64,000 nt of DNA from Leeia speluncae (GCF_020564625.1 NZ_JAJBZT010000007.1:124001-188000), one strand, 5' to 3'; counted from the stretch's first letter, positions 44,058 to 52,966 are shown. Program-made: numbers and translations. Notes: generated by a model from the sequence alone, not told the origin.

Positions 44058-44510
44058 CTATAAGGGCAGTGGACGATTATCGATAATGCTTTTCATGACT
44101 AGTGTGGAAGAAAGCCTTAGCACGCTGGGTAAACGAGATAACTGACGATCATACAGCGTTTGAAAGGCGAGTAAGTCTTTTGCGACAACATGCAGCATAA
44201 AGTCCGGGTCGCCAAACAAGCGTTCTGCACGGACGACTTCTTCAATATCTAATACCGCGTTTTCAAATGCCTGTACGCTTTCGCCACTTGTATCTCTAAG
44301 TGAAACAAACACAATGGCGGAAAATTGCAGTCCAACCGCACGTGCGTTAATTTTGGGTACATAGCCAGTGATGACGCCACTTGTTTCTAACGCGCGAAGT
44401 CGACGATGGCATGGAGACAAACTGAGCCCGACGCGTTCTGCTAAGTCTGTAACAGAAAGTCGCCCATCTTTTTGTAATTCAGCAAGAATTTTTCTATCTA
44501 AAGCATCCAT
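44058..44510 (-). CDS. Lrp/AsnC-family transcriptional regulator
   Basis: 150 residues: N-terminal HTH (LDRKILAELQKDGRLSVTDL, recognition helix with LSLSPCHRRLRALE) and a C-terminal RAM ligand domain (AIVFVSLRD..., GDPDFMLHVVAKDLLAF). Divergent from a LysE-family exporter with 111 bp between them, the classic layout for amino-acid-induced control of an exporter gene. Confidence 0.93.
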   Translation of the reverse strand: MDALDRKILAELQKDGRLSVTDLAERVGLSLSPCHRRLRALETSGVITGYVPKINARAVGLQFSAIVFVSLRDTSGESVQAFENAVLDIEEVVRAERLFGDPDFMLHVVAKDLLAFQTLYDRQLSRLPSVLRLSSTLVMKSIIDNRPLPL

Positions 44511-44621
44511 GAAGAAGATACTACCAATTTATGAAACCAACTAGCAAGAAATAGGGAGCATATTCCTTTGTAAAATTTATAAAATTTTCCTCATCAACAG
44601 ACATGCAAAAAGAGGAAAAAA

Positions 44622-45230
44622 ATGCCAACCAGTATGATTATCGCCTTCTGGATTGTTAGTATCTCGTTGGTATTGGTGCCTGGTGCAGATTGGGCATATG
44701 CCATTTCGGCGGGAATGAAAGAACGAGCGATTGCGCCTGCAATAGGTGGAATGTTGCTTGGGTATACCGTCATTACCATTGCTGTGGCTGCTGGTGTTGG
44801 CGCGTTAGTCGCAAGCTTTCCTATTGTATTAAATGTCATGAGTATTGTAGGCGGGGCATACCTACTCTGGTTAGGTATTCTAGTACTAAGAAACCCTGTG
44901 ATGCCAAGTGCGGGTAATGAAGAAAGCCATTCTGCGACTGATTGGGTAAAACGTGGCTTTATGGTGAGTGGAATGAACCCAAAAGCATTGTTACTGATGC
45001 TAGCTTTGTTGCCTCAATTCACCAACCCACATGCTAGCTGGAATGTGGGTTTACAAATTGGTGCCCTTGGTATTGTGCAAATGATGAACTGTGCTGTGGT
45101 GTATTCATTAGTGGCGGTAACAGCCAAAGTGGTACTTAAAGCTAAACCAGAGGCAGCAATTTGGGTTAGCCGCTTCTCCGGCGTAGCGATGATCACGGTG
45201 TCGATCATTTTGTTTGTAGAGCAGATGTAG
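44622..45230 (+). CDS. LysE/RhtB-family amino acid exporter
   Basis: 202 residues with about six transmembrane helices. The N-terminal LVLVPGADWAYAISAGMKE, the GGAYLLWLGI helix and FMVSGMNPKALLLMLALLPQF are family hallmarks. It exports an amino acid across the inner membrane. AGAGGA lies 6 bp before the ATG. The divergent Lrp-type gene probably controls it. The cargo is unknown; threonine, homoserine or leucine-type substrates are common in RhtB relatives. Confidence 0.9.
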   Translation: MPTSMIIAFWIVSISLVLVPGADWAYAISAGMKERAIAPAIGGMLLGYTVITIAVAAGVGALVASFPIVLNVMSIVGGAYLLWLGILVLRNPVMPSAGNEESHSATDWVKRGFMVSGMNPKALLLMLALLPQFTNPHASWNVGLQIGALGIVQMMNCAVVYSLVAVTAKVVLKAKPEAAIWVSRFSGVAMITVSIILFVEQM

Positions 45231-45407
45231 CGAAGTAATTGGCTATGTTATTTGATACGGAAATAATTCTGCAGTGCTTCTAAAGTAGAGATTGTATTTT
45301 CAGATTGAAAATGACAAAGTAATAAAGTGCAATGTGATTTTTATACATAGCCCGTAACGATTTCATTTACCTTAGAAAGCCCCAACAAAGCATCTATTTG
45401 ATTTCGC

Positions 45408-45775
45408 TTACAAGCAGATGAATGGCGAGAAACCACCGCCGTGATGACTGCTATCTTAAAAGATCTTTCACTAACTCCATTCGAAAGATTTGCCAAATTA
45501 GTGATGCTGCACCGCTATATAACAAATCACCTGAAGTAGATGAGATCATGGCGGAGTCAGACATCACGTTTAATTTGTTTATTGAGGAAGTATTACCAAA
45601 AGTAAGTAAACCAAAACAACAGATTGCCGCCCACTTAGTAATGTCTGCATGTACCGCTGCGGGAAAAGATATTTCAGAACTGAAACTTAGTAACCCAGAA
45701 CTGAATGATCATATTGCAGAACTGACAGAAATGTTGGTTGGTTATTTGGTCTCGCTCAACCAACGTGGGGGATAA
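45408..45775 (+). pseudogene. Frameshifted remnant, possibly the C-terminal part of a TetR-type regulator
   Basis: Two adjacent frames join into one helical protein-like sequence. The first (45408-45539) reads WRETTAVMTAILKDLSLTPF and on to LHRYITNHLK then a stop. The second, to 45775, reads VDEIMAESDITFNLFIEEVL and on to LTEMLVGYLVSL. A one-base indel near 45530 explains the break. No intact HTH is found upstream. The TetR assignment rests on the look of the helices and the setting beside a dehydrogenase gene, so it is tentative. Confidence 0.4.
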
Positions 45776-45804
45776 ATGGTCACGAAGGAATCCTTCATGA
45801 CCAT
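45776..45804. terminator. Hairpin between converging genes
   Basis: ATGGTCA-GAAGG pairs with CCTTC-TGACCAT (one mismatch) around a 3-nt loop. No T tract is visible. Confidence 0.5.
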
Positions 45805-45811
45805 CTGGGCA

Positions 45812-46702
45812 TTACAATAAGGTGGCGTGGCGTAAATCCGAAAGCAGTGAAGGGCCAGTTGGGTGCCAGCCTAGTTGCGATTGTGTCCAGTCACTGGAAG
45901 CACGAAGGTTTAAACTAGCAAACATCGCGTACCAGCCAAAAAAGTCTGGCGCTTCTTTCTCAGAAATCGAGACAACAGGGAGTTGTAACAGCTCTCCCAC
46001 CGCCTCTGCAATGGCTTTACTGCTAATCCCTATTTCACCGACTGCGTGATAGCGCTTTCCTTTTTCTCCTTTTGATAGGACTAGGCTATATAAATTGGCG
46101 ACATCAGAAACATGGCCGGCCGAAAATTCATTTGTCCCATCATTTACATAGGCAACAGCACCTTTTTGCTGACTAATTGCAATGAAGTAGGTAATCAAAC
46201 CATGTTTTACTTGATTATGTACTTGCGGTAGGCGGACTACGCGAACATCGATCCCTTGTTGTTCAAGAATTTCTGCCGCTAGTTCTGATGCAATTCTTGG
46301 ATTTGCATGTGCTTTATTAAAGACATCCTCTTGCGCTGGTTGACCGTGTCCCACTTCACCAATGCCAACGCCAGACGTGATAATCAGAGGGATATTTTTA
46401 TCTCTAGCAATGTCGCCTAAGCCTAAAATAACACCATGATCTTTTTTGCAATTATCCGCCATGGTAGCAAAGTGATGATCAAACGCAGTATGAATAATGG
46501 CATCCGCTTTTACGGCACCAGCTTGTAGGCTGCTAATATCTTCTAACAGCCCAAAATGTGGCTCCACACCTTGTTGTTGCAACGTTTGTAAGCCTGCATC
46601 CGTTCTCGCTACACCAATGACCTGATGCCCTTGGGTTTGTAATACGGGGATCAAATGTGAGCCGATAAAACCTGTCGCGCCAGTTAAAAATACTTTCATC
46701 AT
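45812..46702 (-). CDS. Atypical short-chain dehydrogenase/epimerase (NAD(P)-binding Rossmann)
   Basis: 296 residues of the extended/atypical SDR group: VFLTGATGFIGSHLIPVL at the N-terminus binds the dinucleotide, followed by ADAIIHTAF and SGVGIGEVG. The usual YxxxK catalytic pair is not obvious; the corresponding region reads VFNKAHANPRIASELAAE. This suits the atypical SDR class often annotated as NAD-dependent epimerase. AGGAG precedes ATG 46702. It is divergent from an HTH regulator 97 bp away, a frequent pairing. Substrate unknown. Confidence 0.85.
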   Translation of the reverse strand: MMKVFLTGATGFIGSHLIPVLQTQGHQVIGVARTDAGLQTLQQQGVEPHFGLLEDISSLQAGAVKADAIIHTAFDHHFATMADNCKKDHGVILGLGDIARDKNIPLIITSGVGIGEVGHGQPAQEDVFNKAHANPRIASELAAEILEQQGIDVRVVRLPQVHNQVKHGLITYFIAISQQKGAVAYVNDGTNEFSAGHVSDVANLYSLVLSKGEKGKRYHAVGEIGISSKAIAEAVGELLQLPVVSISEKEAPDFFGWYAMFASLNLRASSDWTQSQLGWHPTGPSLLSDLRHATLL

Positions 46703-46799
46703 GAGTCTCCTGAAGGTTGACAGAAGGCATCATAGGCTTTCACTATAAAAGGAAAAGTAGTGACGTTATCCTATTAAAATAACTAACAGGCAATTGTGC

Positions 46800-47618
46800 A
46801 TGACAGCTGAAAATCGGCTTGGTGAATTTCTGAAAGACAAACGTGGCAGGTTAGATCCCGCCTTGTTTGGATTTAGTGTCGCGCGAAGAAGAACACCAGG
46901 CTTACGCCGAGAAGAAGTTGCGCAATTAGCCCATATTAGTCCTGCTTGGTACACATGGCTTGAACAAGGGCGTGGCGGTGCACCATCTAAAGAAGTGCTC
47001 AATCGCTTATCTACTACCTTACAGTTAAATGCCGCTGAAAAAGAATATTTGTTTTTGCTCGCTTTTGGTCATCCACCAGATAGCAAGATGGCGGTCTCGC
47101 ATGAGCTTAGTCCTAGAATTCAGCGGGTGTTAGATGCTTTCGGACATTGTCCTGCCATTATTAAAACCGCTACATGGGATGTGATTGCTTGGAATAAGGC
47201 CGCTAGGTTTGTGCTAAATGACTATGAAAAGCTGCCAAGTAACTTACGCAATACATTGAAGTTAATTTTTCTTGATCCCAAATCCAAAGTGATTCAACAA
47301 GATTGGGAAGTGGTTGCTCAGTTTGTTGTGAATAGTTTTAGGGCAGATGTTACCCGCATTGGCATCTCTGATAGTGTTCAGGCGCTGATAGATGAACTCA
47401 GCCAGCAGAGTGAAGACTTTGTTAGATTCTGGCAAAGTAATGAAGTAAGTGACCATGCCGGTGGGGAAAAGCGATTACATCATCCTATATTAGGTGCGAT
47501 TGATTTAGAATTTTCCTCTTTTGTGGTTGAAGGGCGACCAGACTTAAATATGTTGGTGTTTAACCCATCATCACAGGAAACCAAGCAAAAAATTGAGTCT
47601 CATTTAGTTTCTCTATAA
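46800..47618 (+). CDS. HTH XRE regulator with MmyB-like ligand-binding domain
   Basis: About 272 residues: N-terminal XRE HTH (about 8-75, with RRRTPGLRREEVAQLAHISP and WYTWLEQGRGGAPS, the signature of this group) and a C-terminal MLTR/MmyB-like domain (about 105-270; PAIIKTATWDVIAWNKAARF and PILGAIDLEFSSF). These regulators usually control a neighbouring divergent SDR gene and may bind fatty acid-like ligands. ATG 46800 is used; a TTG lies six bases earlier. Confidence 0.9.
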   Translation: MTAENRLGEFLKDKRGRLDPALFGFSVARRRTPGLRREEVAQLAHISPAWYTWLEQGRGGAPSKEVLNRLSTTLQLNAAEKEYLFLLAFGHPPDSKMAVSHELSPRIQRVLDAFGHCPAIIKTATWDVIAWNKAARFVLNDYEKLPSNLRNTLKLIFLDPKSKVIQQDWEVVAQFVVNSFRADVTRIGISDSVQALIDELSQQSEDFVRFWQSNEVSDHAGGEKRLHHPILGAIDLEFSSFVVEGRPDLNMLVFNPSSQETKQKIESHLVSL

Positions 47619-48023
47619 GCAAATTCCACATACAGTCCTATCGCGTAAATCCGCAAATTTTTCTGGCAAACAGAGGCTTGTTTATCTGGTTTTTCTAAAC
47701 AAGCTTTGTGTTTCAAAAAAAACATTCTGTCTATACAAGTTGTTTCGTCAAAAACTTATTCTGTTAAACACCGACCGTATAACTACGTATTCGCTAAAAA
47801 ACACTTCAAAATATCTACGTAAGTATCTGTAAATAAATATAAATACATTATTTTGTCATGTGTTTATCTTGTCGTTTTTAGTCAAAAAAGCGTTGTTTTT
47901 TATACGGTTGACACGAAGTTGTATAGTCAACTGTAGTATCCCTGCAAACACAAATACTAACTAATGTGTTTAAACCACTTAAGCAGCAAAATTTACTTTA
48001 TGAATAATCGGAGGGAGTGTTTC
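47619..48023. promoter_or_regulatory. Promoter region of the chimeric gene, with HutC-like dyads
   Basis: This AT-rich stretch has no gene. AGTTG-TATAGT-CAACT (47917-47932) is a dyad just after a TTGACA box (47908-47913). TGTCTATACAAG near 47731 has a related core. Both resemble the TTGTATA-type sites of the GntR-family HutC repressor of histidine catabolism, as I recall them, and the gene downstream carries a hutH fragment. GGAGGGAG near 48010 is the ribosome-binding site. Confidence 0.4.
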
Positions 48024-49214
48024 ATGAGGCTAAAAAATACGATTGCGTTGACTTCTATCGCGCTAGGTACTTTGTTTGTTTTTAATGCGGCAAATGCGGC
48101 AGATGTGAAAAGCATTACCTTAGCAACAGAAGCAGCGTACGAACCATGGAACCTAACTAAACCAGATGGCACGATCAGTGGCTTTGAACCAGAGTTACTG
48201 CAAAATTTGTGTGCACGAATGAAAATTCAGTGCAAAGTCATCCCTCAAGATTGGGATGGCATGATTACCGGCCTAAAAGCGCATAAATACGATGTAATTA
48301 TTGATGCAATTTTGGCGACGGAAGAGCGTAAAAAAGAAGTCGCTTTTTCTGTTCCTTACGCAACGACACCGGGTGTATTTGCAGCACTCAAGGGCGGCAA
48401 ATTAGCGGCACTTCCTAACAATGGAAAAACATTTAAATTTACGAAAGCAAACGTAGATAAGAATGTGATTGCTAGCTTAAAAGCAGCACTTAAAGGCAAA
48501 ACAATTGGTATTCAGGCGGGCACGGTTTACTCACCATTTATCTATGAAAACTTCAAAGACGTTGCAACCATTCGTGAATACAAAGCAGCGTCAGAACACG
48601 ATATGGATTTAAGCACCGGCCGTATTGATGTTGTATTTGATGATGCTACTTACTTCAAGAGTGCATTCGAAAAGCCTAGCAACAAAAATATGACCATGAG
48701 CGGTCCGCTCATTGGTGGTTCAATCTGGGGTGATGGCGAAGCCTTTGGTGCCATGTCAGAAAGACGAATCGATCGATTAGTGAATCCATTAGTTAGTGGG
48801 CTACCGGCGTTCTTGGCTGCAAATAATGGCTGCAGCTCTGGCTTTATGATCGCCCAGTACACTGCTGTATCTTTAGTAAACGAAAATAGACGCTTAAGTG
48901 CGCCAGCTTCTCTGGATGGTGGTATTACTTCTGCCCTACAAGAAGATCATCTTTCGCACGCGACACCTGCTGCAGTAAAGCTGCTTAAAGTGATCGAAAA
49001 CACTAAGCTGATATTAGCGATAGAGTTGCTCGCAGCGACGCAAGCTTATGATTTACAAGTAGGTAAAGAAAAGAAAGCGGCTAAAACCGATGCAATCTAT
49101 CAATTGGTTAGAGAGCATATTCCTTTTTATGCAGATGATCGCCCGTTAGCAGAAGACTTTAAGACAGCCATTGGGCTAATGTCGCAACATCAGCCCTTAA
49201 CTGCCATTGTTTAA
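48024..49214 (+). CDS. Chimeric gene: periplasmic amino-acid-binding protein fused to the C-terminal third of histidine ammonia-lyase
   Basis: 396 residues. Residues 1-24 are a signal peptide. Residues 25 to about 242 are an SBP_bac_3 lysine/arginine/histidine-type binding protein (ATEAAYEPWNLTKPDGTISG, LKAHKYDVIIDAILATEERK, GRIDVVFDDATYF). Just after IGGSIWGDGEAFG, where such proteins continue with a final helix, the sequence becomes HutH-like: MSERRIDRLVNPLVSGLPAF, NSGFMIAQ-like SSGFMIAQYTA, a QEDHLSHATPAAVKLL segment and KLILAIELLAATQAYD, to the stop. The MIO-forming Ala-Ser-Gly region and two thirds of HutH are missing. The frame is intact, so an exported hybrid protein would be made. An in-frame deletion joining two genes is the likely origin. 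Confidence 0.85.
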   Translation: MRLKNTIALTSIALGTLFVFNAANAADVKSITLATEAAYEPWNLTKPDGTISGFEPELLQNLCARMKIQCKVIPQDWDGMITGLKAHKYDVIIDAILATEERKKEVAFSVPYATTPGVFAALKGGKLAALPNNGKTFKFTKANVDKNVIASLKAALKGKTIGIQAGTVYSPFIYENFKDVATIREYKAASEHDMDLSTGRIDVVFDDATYFKSAFEKPSNKNMTMSGPLIGGSIWGDGEAFGAMSERRIDRLVNPLVSGLPAFLAANNGCSSGFMIAQYTAVSLVNENRRLSAPASLDGGITSALQEDHLSHATPAAVKLLKVIENTKLILAIELLAATQAYDLQVGKEKKAAKTDAIYQLVREHIPFYADDRPLAEDFKTAIGLMSQHQPLTAIV

Positions 49215-49226
49215 GTACCTCAATCA

Positions 49227-49258
49227 CCGGTGATCGTTCGACAGTTATCGATCACCGG
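49227..49258. terminator. Hairpin between converging genes
   Basis: A perfect 10-bp stem (CCGGTGATCG/CGATCACCGG) with a 12-nt loop lies 13 bp after the chimera's stop. Weak T content follows on either strand. Confidence 0.6.
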
Positions 49259-49264
49259 TTCGGT

Positions 49265-50119
49265 TTACGTTTCAATTGTCTGTAACGCATCCTGCCAACA
49301 AGCTTGCGCCCATTCTCGCAGCATCAACGCTTCTTTCCATCTATCGGTAATGTCTAGGCCATCACTCCCTGTAATGGCATAAGGGGTGGGGCCAAGCTCA
49401 CAGGTAAAGGTCAGTGTGTCATCTGCTTTTGCACGTTTTTGCCAACTGGACATGCCATACGTCCACCATGCTTTAAAGACGTCTACCCACGGTTGGTGTT
49501 GAGCAAAGCTAACGGGGATTTGTACCTGATGCCCATTAGAAACCCGGCCATGAAAACCCCAGCCATGATCAAGAATAGTTTTAATCTGTTGATCATCCGC
49601 TTCTGCTGGCGGAAGAGGGAATTCTCTTGCCACTACATAGTGAGACAAATCTGATAGCAGCTTGAGATTTGGCATTTCCGCGAGCAGATCGAGTGTAAAT
49701 AGTAAATCATTCGTGACCCGGTAGCGGTGCGTCTCGATTAACACAGGAAAAGCCACTTGCTCAGCCAATCGCTGCCAACCTTCAATTACTCGAATCGCTT
49801 CTTTCAGCGTGCGTGGTCGAAAATCTGCTTGAATCGTTATGTGATGGCAGCCAAATTCAGTGCCGTTTTCTAAAGCGGGGATGAGTTCTTCAATATTGGT
49901 TGGGAAGACTTGCCCCTCTGCTTGTAGGCCTAAGGGTTTAAATGTCTCTGCTAAACGCGCCACATGCTGACGATTGTAGTAGTGGTCTGTAAAACCAGCA
50001 AAGCCAGCGGCGGCAATTTGCGTTAGCCTTTCTTCGTGGCTTGCAGACTTACCCCCTGGTAATAGGTTTTCCATTGCCCACATGGATTGAAAAACCAATA
50101 ACGCTTGATTGGTCGACAT
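49265..50119 (-). CDS. Sugar-phosphate isomerase/epimerase-like TIM-barrel protein
   Basis: 284 residues of the AP-endonuclease-2/xylose-isomerase-like TIM barrel family. Candidate metal ligands appear in ITIQADF, FPVLIETHRYR (Glu), KLLSDLSHYV (Asp/His), WGFHGRV (His) and FTCELGPTPYA (Glu). It is last in the operon after the reductase gene with a 3-bp gap. In rhizopine/inositol-type clusters such proteins act as inosose isomerases or dehydratases, which fits the mocDEF-like genes upstream, but the substrate is not known. Confidence 0.82.
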   Translation of the reverse strand: MSTNQALLVFQSMWAMENLLPGGKSASHEERLTQIAAAGFAGFTDHYYNRQHVARLAETFKPLGLQAEGQVFPTNIEELIPALENGTEFGCHHITIQADFRPRTLKEAIRVIEGWQRLAEQVAFPVLIETHRYRVTNDLLFTLDLLAEMPNLKLLSDLSHYVVAREFPLPPAEADDQQIKTILDHGWGFHGRVSNGHQVQIPVSFAQHQPWVDVFKAWWTYGMSSWQKRAKADDTLTFTCELGPTPYAITGSDGLDITDRWKEALMLREWAQACWQDALQTIET

Positions 50120-50122
50120 CTG

Positions 50123-51358
50123 CTAATTTCCTTTAAGCAATGATTTTAGATTGGTGGATGGGTCTGCTAACGTTTCCATTGAAACCACCTTTTTCATCGC
50201 GATTAGACGCTCAATCAGCTTAATGTCTTTTGCAATACAGCCATCTTTTCCCATGCCTGCGGCACCGCGAATACAACCCACTTCATCTTGGTAGATCACA
50301 AAAGTGGCTACTTCATTTTGCTGGCGTACAGTCGCTTTTAAGGTTGGACTAGTCTCGCCAACCACTTGCAAGCCCTCATCAAATTGATCTGACCAAAACC
50401 ACATCAAATCTTCAAATTCGGATTGTGGGCTAACTAGGTGCTTGGCTAAGTAGCGTGCTTGATGTTCTGCATTGCGCCAAGTTTCAATACGCTGATGACC
50501 ACCATTCATCGGAATGGCAGCAACATCGCCAATTGCATAAATATCTGGATGGGACGTTTGCAAATAGGCATCTACCAAAATGCCATTGCCCACCTTCAAC
50601 CCTGCGGCTTCTGCCAATGTTTGATTCGGGATAATGCCTATACCCGCCACTAAAACATCGAATACAAACCGTTCTCCTGTTTTCAGTAGCACACTGGTTT
50701 TATCTTCATGGTGGGATAATTGCTCAATACCTGCTTGTAGCTTAATCGTGACGTCATTTTGTTGATGAAGCTCGAACAAACGGTTAGAAATTTCAGCAGG
50801 TAGTACACGGCTCGCAAGTTGATTTGCCGCCTCAAAAACAACGACGTCACAACCAAGTTGTTTGGCGGAAGAGGCGATTTCTAGTCCAATAAAACCACCG
50901 CCAATAATGCCAACCCTCTTGCTAGGATGAAGCGCGGTTTTTAACGCAGCCGCATCGGCCTGATTACGTAAGTACAAAATAGGCACAGCCTCACATCCGG
51001 GTAGGCTTAATTTTCTTGGTACACCACCCGTTGCAAAAACAAGCGCCTGGTAACTAAGCGATTCACCGTTTTCTAAGGTAAGCAGATGATTACTCGGGTC
51101 TACCTTAGTTACCGGAGTACTTACACGCCAATCAATCGAATATTCAGCGAGCTGTACTACTGTCGTCATGCTTAGCTGTGTTGGGGTAGATTCACCTAGC
51201 AGCACTTGTTTAGAGAGTGGTGGGCGTTCGTAGGGTAGATGGGGCTCATCACCAATTAGACAAATTGTCCCTCTATAGCCTTCCTCACGCAGGTGAAGCG
51301 CCAATCGCCCACCTGCTTGCCCGGCACCAATAATGACAATGGGGGCTTGGGTATACAT
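50123..51358 (-). CDS. FAD-dependent ferredoxin reductase for a Rieske oxygenase system (MocF-like)
   Basis: 411 residues with two Rossmann motifs: IVIIGAGQAGGRLALHLREE (FAD) and VGIIGGGFIGLEIASSAKQL (NAD(P)H). The flavin motif YAIGDVAAIP and a C-terminal reductase domain (about 325-405) follow. It is the class that passes electrons from NAD(P)H to a Rieske ferredoxin. It lies 4 bp downstream of the ferredoxin gene, which in turn follows the desaturase-like oxygenase gene, giving a complete three-component chain. Confidence 0.92.
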   Translation of the reverse strand: MYTQAPIVIIGAGQAGGRLALHLREEGYRGTICLIGDEPHLPYERPPLSKQVLLGESTPTQLSMTTVVQLAEYSIDWRVSTPVTKVDPSNHLLTLENGESLSYQALVFATGGVPRKLSLPGCEAVPILYLRNQADAAALKTALHPSKRVGIIGGGFIGLEIASSAKQLGCDVVVFEAANQLASRVLPAEISNRLFELHQQNDVTIKLQAGIEQLSHHEDKTSVLLKTGERFVFDVLVAGIGIIPNQTLAEAAGLKVGNGILVDAYLQTSHPDIYAIGDVAAIPMNGGHQRIETWRNAEHQARYLAKHLVSPQSEFEDLMWFWSDQFDEGLQVVGETSPTLKATVRQQNEVATFVIYQDEVGCIRGAAGMGKDGCIAKDIKLIERLIAMKKVVSMETLADPSTNLKSLLKGN

Positions 51359-51362
51359 CGCC

Positions 51363-51677
51363 TTACTCCACTTCTATCCACACTTTTCCACCTTCTACTT
51401 TGGTGGGGAAGGTCGGCAGGTTGACACACACCGGCGCACCTTGTGCTTTACCTGTTCGGTAGTCAAAGCGACCGTTATGTTTCGGGCATTCGATGATGTG
51501 ATCCATGACTAGCCCATTAGACAGGTGGACTTTTTCGTGGGTGCAATGGCCTGCCGTAGCAAAAAACTCACTATCTGGAGAGCGGTAAATCGCGTAGGTA
51601 AGACCATTGTGGTCAAACCGGCTGACATCTTCTTCATCAATGTCTTCAATTTCGCAAACTTCAATCCACTGGCTCAT
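51363..51677 (-). CDS. Rieske [2Fe-2S] ferredoxin (MocE-like)
   Basis: 104 residues. Rieske cluster ligands are Cys45-X-His47 (AGHCTHE) and Cys64-X2-His67 (ECPKHNG). Soluble, no signal peptide. It would carry electrons from the reductase to the desaturase-like oxygenase. The size and short spacing to both partners match MocE of the rhizopine system. AGGAG-like sequence precedes the ATG. Confidence 0.93.
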   Translation of the reverse strand: MSQWIEVCEIEDIDEEDVSRFDHNGLTYAIYRSPDSEFFATAGHCTHEKVHLSNGLVMDHIIECPKHNGRFDYRTGKAQGAPVCVNLPTFPTKVEGGKVWIEVE

Positions 51678-51749
51678 TTTGTATCTCCTTTTTGGGAATC
51701 ACCTATGTATGGGTGATTCCATTTGTTATTTTTTAATGGTGATTCGTTG

Positions 51750-52787
51750 TTAGTTGCTTTGTGGCAATGCACGGCGGATGCAGTAAGTTGGGTCACTGCG
51801 TTGGCGCATAATGGCGGGGAAAATTTCTTTGTAAGCCGCCCACAAGCTTTGCGGTGTTGGTGCGCATTGGCTCTTAATTAGCGCGTGTAATTGGGGTAGG
51901 TTATAAAACGGTACCATTGGGAACATATGGTGTTCGATGTGGTAATTCATGTTCATGTACATGAAGGCAGAGATTGGGTTAAAGATCACCGTACGGGTAT
52001 TTAGGCGGTGGTCTAATACATCTTCAGCTAAACCTGCATGCTGAGTAATGTTAAAAATTTGGGTGAGTGGTGAGCCATAAAAGCGCGGTAAGACTACAAA
52101 CATAGCGGGCAAGATGCTTTGGCTATAGAAACATGCAGCAACTGTCGCGGCATAAATTAGTGTATGGATGCGGCTAGAGAAAATCATTTTCGGGATTTCT
52201 GACGCTGGAACAAACGAGCGTGTTGCTGGGCTAACCACACCAAACGCATGCTTAATGGTTCGGAAAAACTCGATGGAGCCCGCTTTTAGAAAGAAGAAAT
52301 CTGCCAACCAACCTAAAATGCTAAATGGTCTTGGAAAGGCGATCTCTCTATCGTTGCCGACAATAAGGGTATCTGTATGATGCCTTGCATGGCTCCAGCG
52401 CCAAAACACAGTTTCGTGTAACGCCATAAAAGACGTCACTTGAAAAAAGAAGGTATTTAACCATTGGGTTTTAAAAGGCGTGCCGTGAGATAGCTCATGT
52501 GAGCCATGTTCTCCCGCTGCATAAAATAGGCCGTACACAAAAAAGGCCGGAATTGCCCACAGCGTCCCCCAAGAGAAATACGCCAACACACCAAAGGCAA
52601 TTAATAAAGCTAACCAAGACCCAAGCCAAGCAAGCGCCTTTTTATCATCCCGCTGCATGAGTTGTTTCATCACCTTGCGGTCTACCGTACAAGCAAACCA
52701 TTCTGCCGATACCAAGCCCTTGTCTGCTGCTTCTTTACCGCATGGGCCTTCCAGGCTGTAATCTCTACATTTGATAGAATCTATCAT
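51750..52787 (-). CDS. Membrane di-iron desaturase-like oxygenase (MocD-like)
   Basis: 345 residues with hydrophobic segments at about 52-90 and 195-230. The three histidine boxes of the fatty-acid-desaturase/hydroxylase superfamily are present: HGSHELSH (94-101), HARHH (133-137) and HIEHH near 285, binding two irons. With a Rieske ferredoxin and reductase directly downstream, this matches the mocD-mocE-mocF set, where the oxygenase demethylates 3-O-methyl-scyllo-inosamine. Other O-demethylase or hydroxylase roles are possible. The start codon overlaps a palindrome that recurs at the divergent LacI gene. Confidence 0.85.
   Translation of the reverse strand: MIDSIKCRDYSLEGPCGKEAADKGLVSAEWFACTVDRKVMKQLMQRDDKKALAWLGSWLALLIAFGVLAYFSWGTLWAIPAFFVYGLFYAAGEHGSHELSHGTPFKTQWLNTFFFQVTSFMALHETVFWRWSHARHHTDTLIVGNDREIAFPRPFSILGWLADFFFLKAGSIEFFRTIKHAFGVVSPATRSFVPASEIPKMIFSSRIHTLIYAATVAACFYSQSILPAMFVVLPRFYGSPLTQIFNITQHAGLAEDVLDHRLNTRTVIFNPISAFMYMNMNYHIEHHMFPMVPFYNLPQLHALIKSQCAPTPQSLWAAYKEIFPAIMRQRSDPTYCIRRALPQSN
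52772..52786. promoter_or_regulatory. LacI-type operator at the oxygenase gene start
   Basis: TGATAGAATCTATCA is a 15-bp palindrome overlapping the start codon of the desaturase-like gene. It shares TGATAGA/TCTATCA arms with the site at 52939. Confidence 0.68.
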
Positions 52788-52938
52788 TTTATCATCCTCT
52801 TTTTCACGATTATTGTTGATTGTTTATGAACACATTCATCACAATCTTTGTGTGATAGAGTATTATTTAAGCTTGACATTACTTGCAATACATAGGCTAT
52901 TTTGCATTTCAATTTCTATCAAAAATAAAAATCAAAGT

Positions 52939-52954
52939 TTGATAGATCTATCAA
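52939..52954. promoter_or_regulatory. LacI-type operator upstream of the regulator
   Basis: TTGATAGATCTATCAA is a perfect 16-bp palindrome 12 bp before the regulator's ATG, overlapping its ribosome-binding site region. The pairing with 52772-52786 suggests autoregulation and control of the divergent operon. Confidence 0.72.
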
Positions 52955-52966
52955 GGATTGATAAAA

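Noticed and set aside
47964-48023. Longer N-terminus for the binding-protein/HutH chimera
   Set aside because: It would bury the signal peptide. GGAGGGAG precedes the ATG at 48024, which begins a normal signal sequence.
52838-52856. ATCACA-N7-TGTGAT as a possible CRP site between the oxygenase and LacI genes
   Set aside because: The half-sites are everted relative to the CRP consensus TGTGA-N6-TCACA, and the spacing is wrong.
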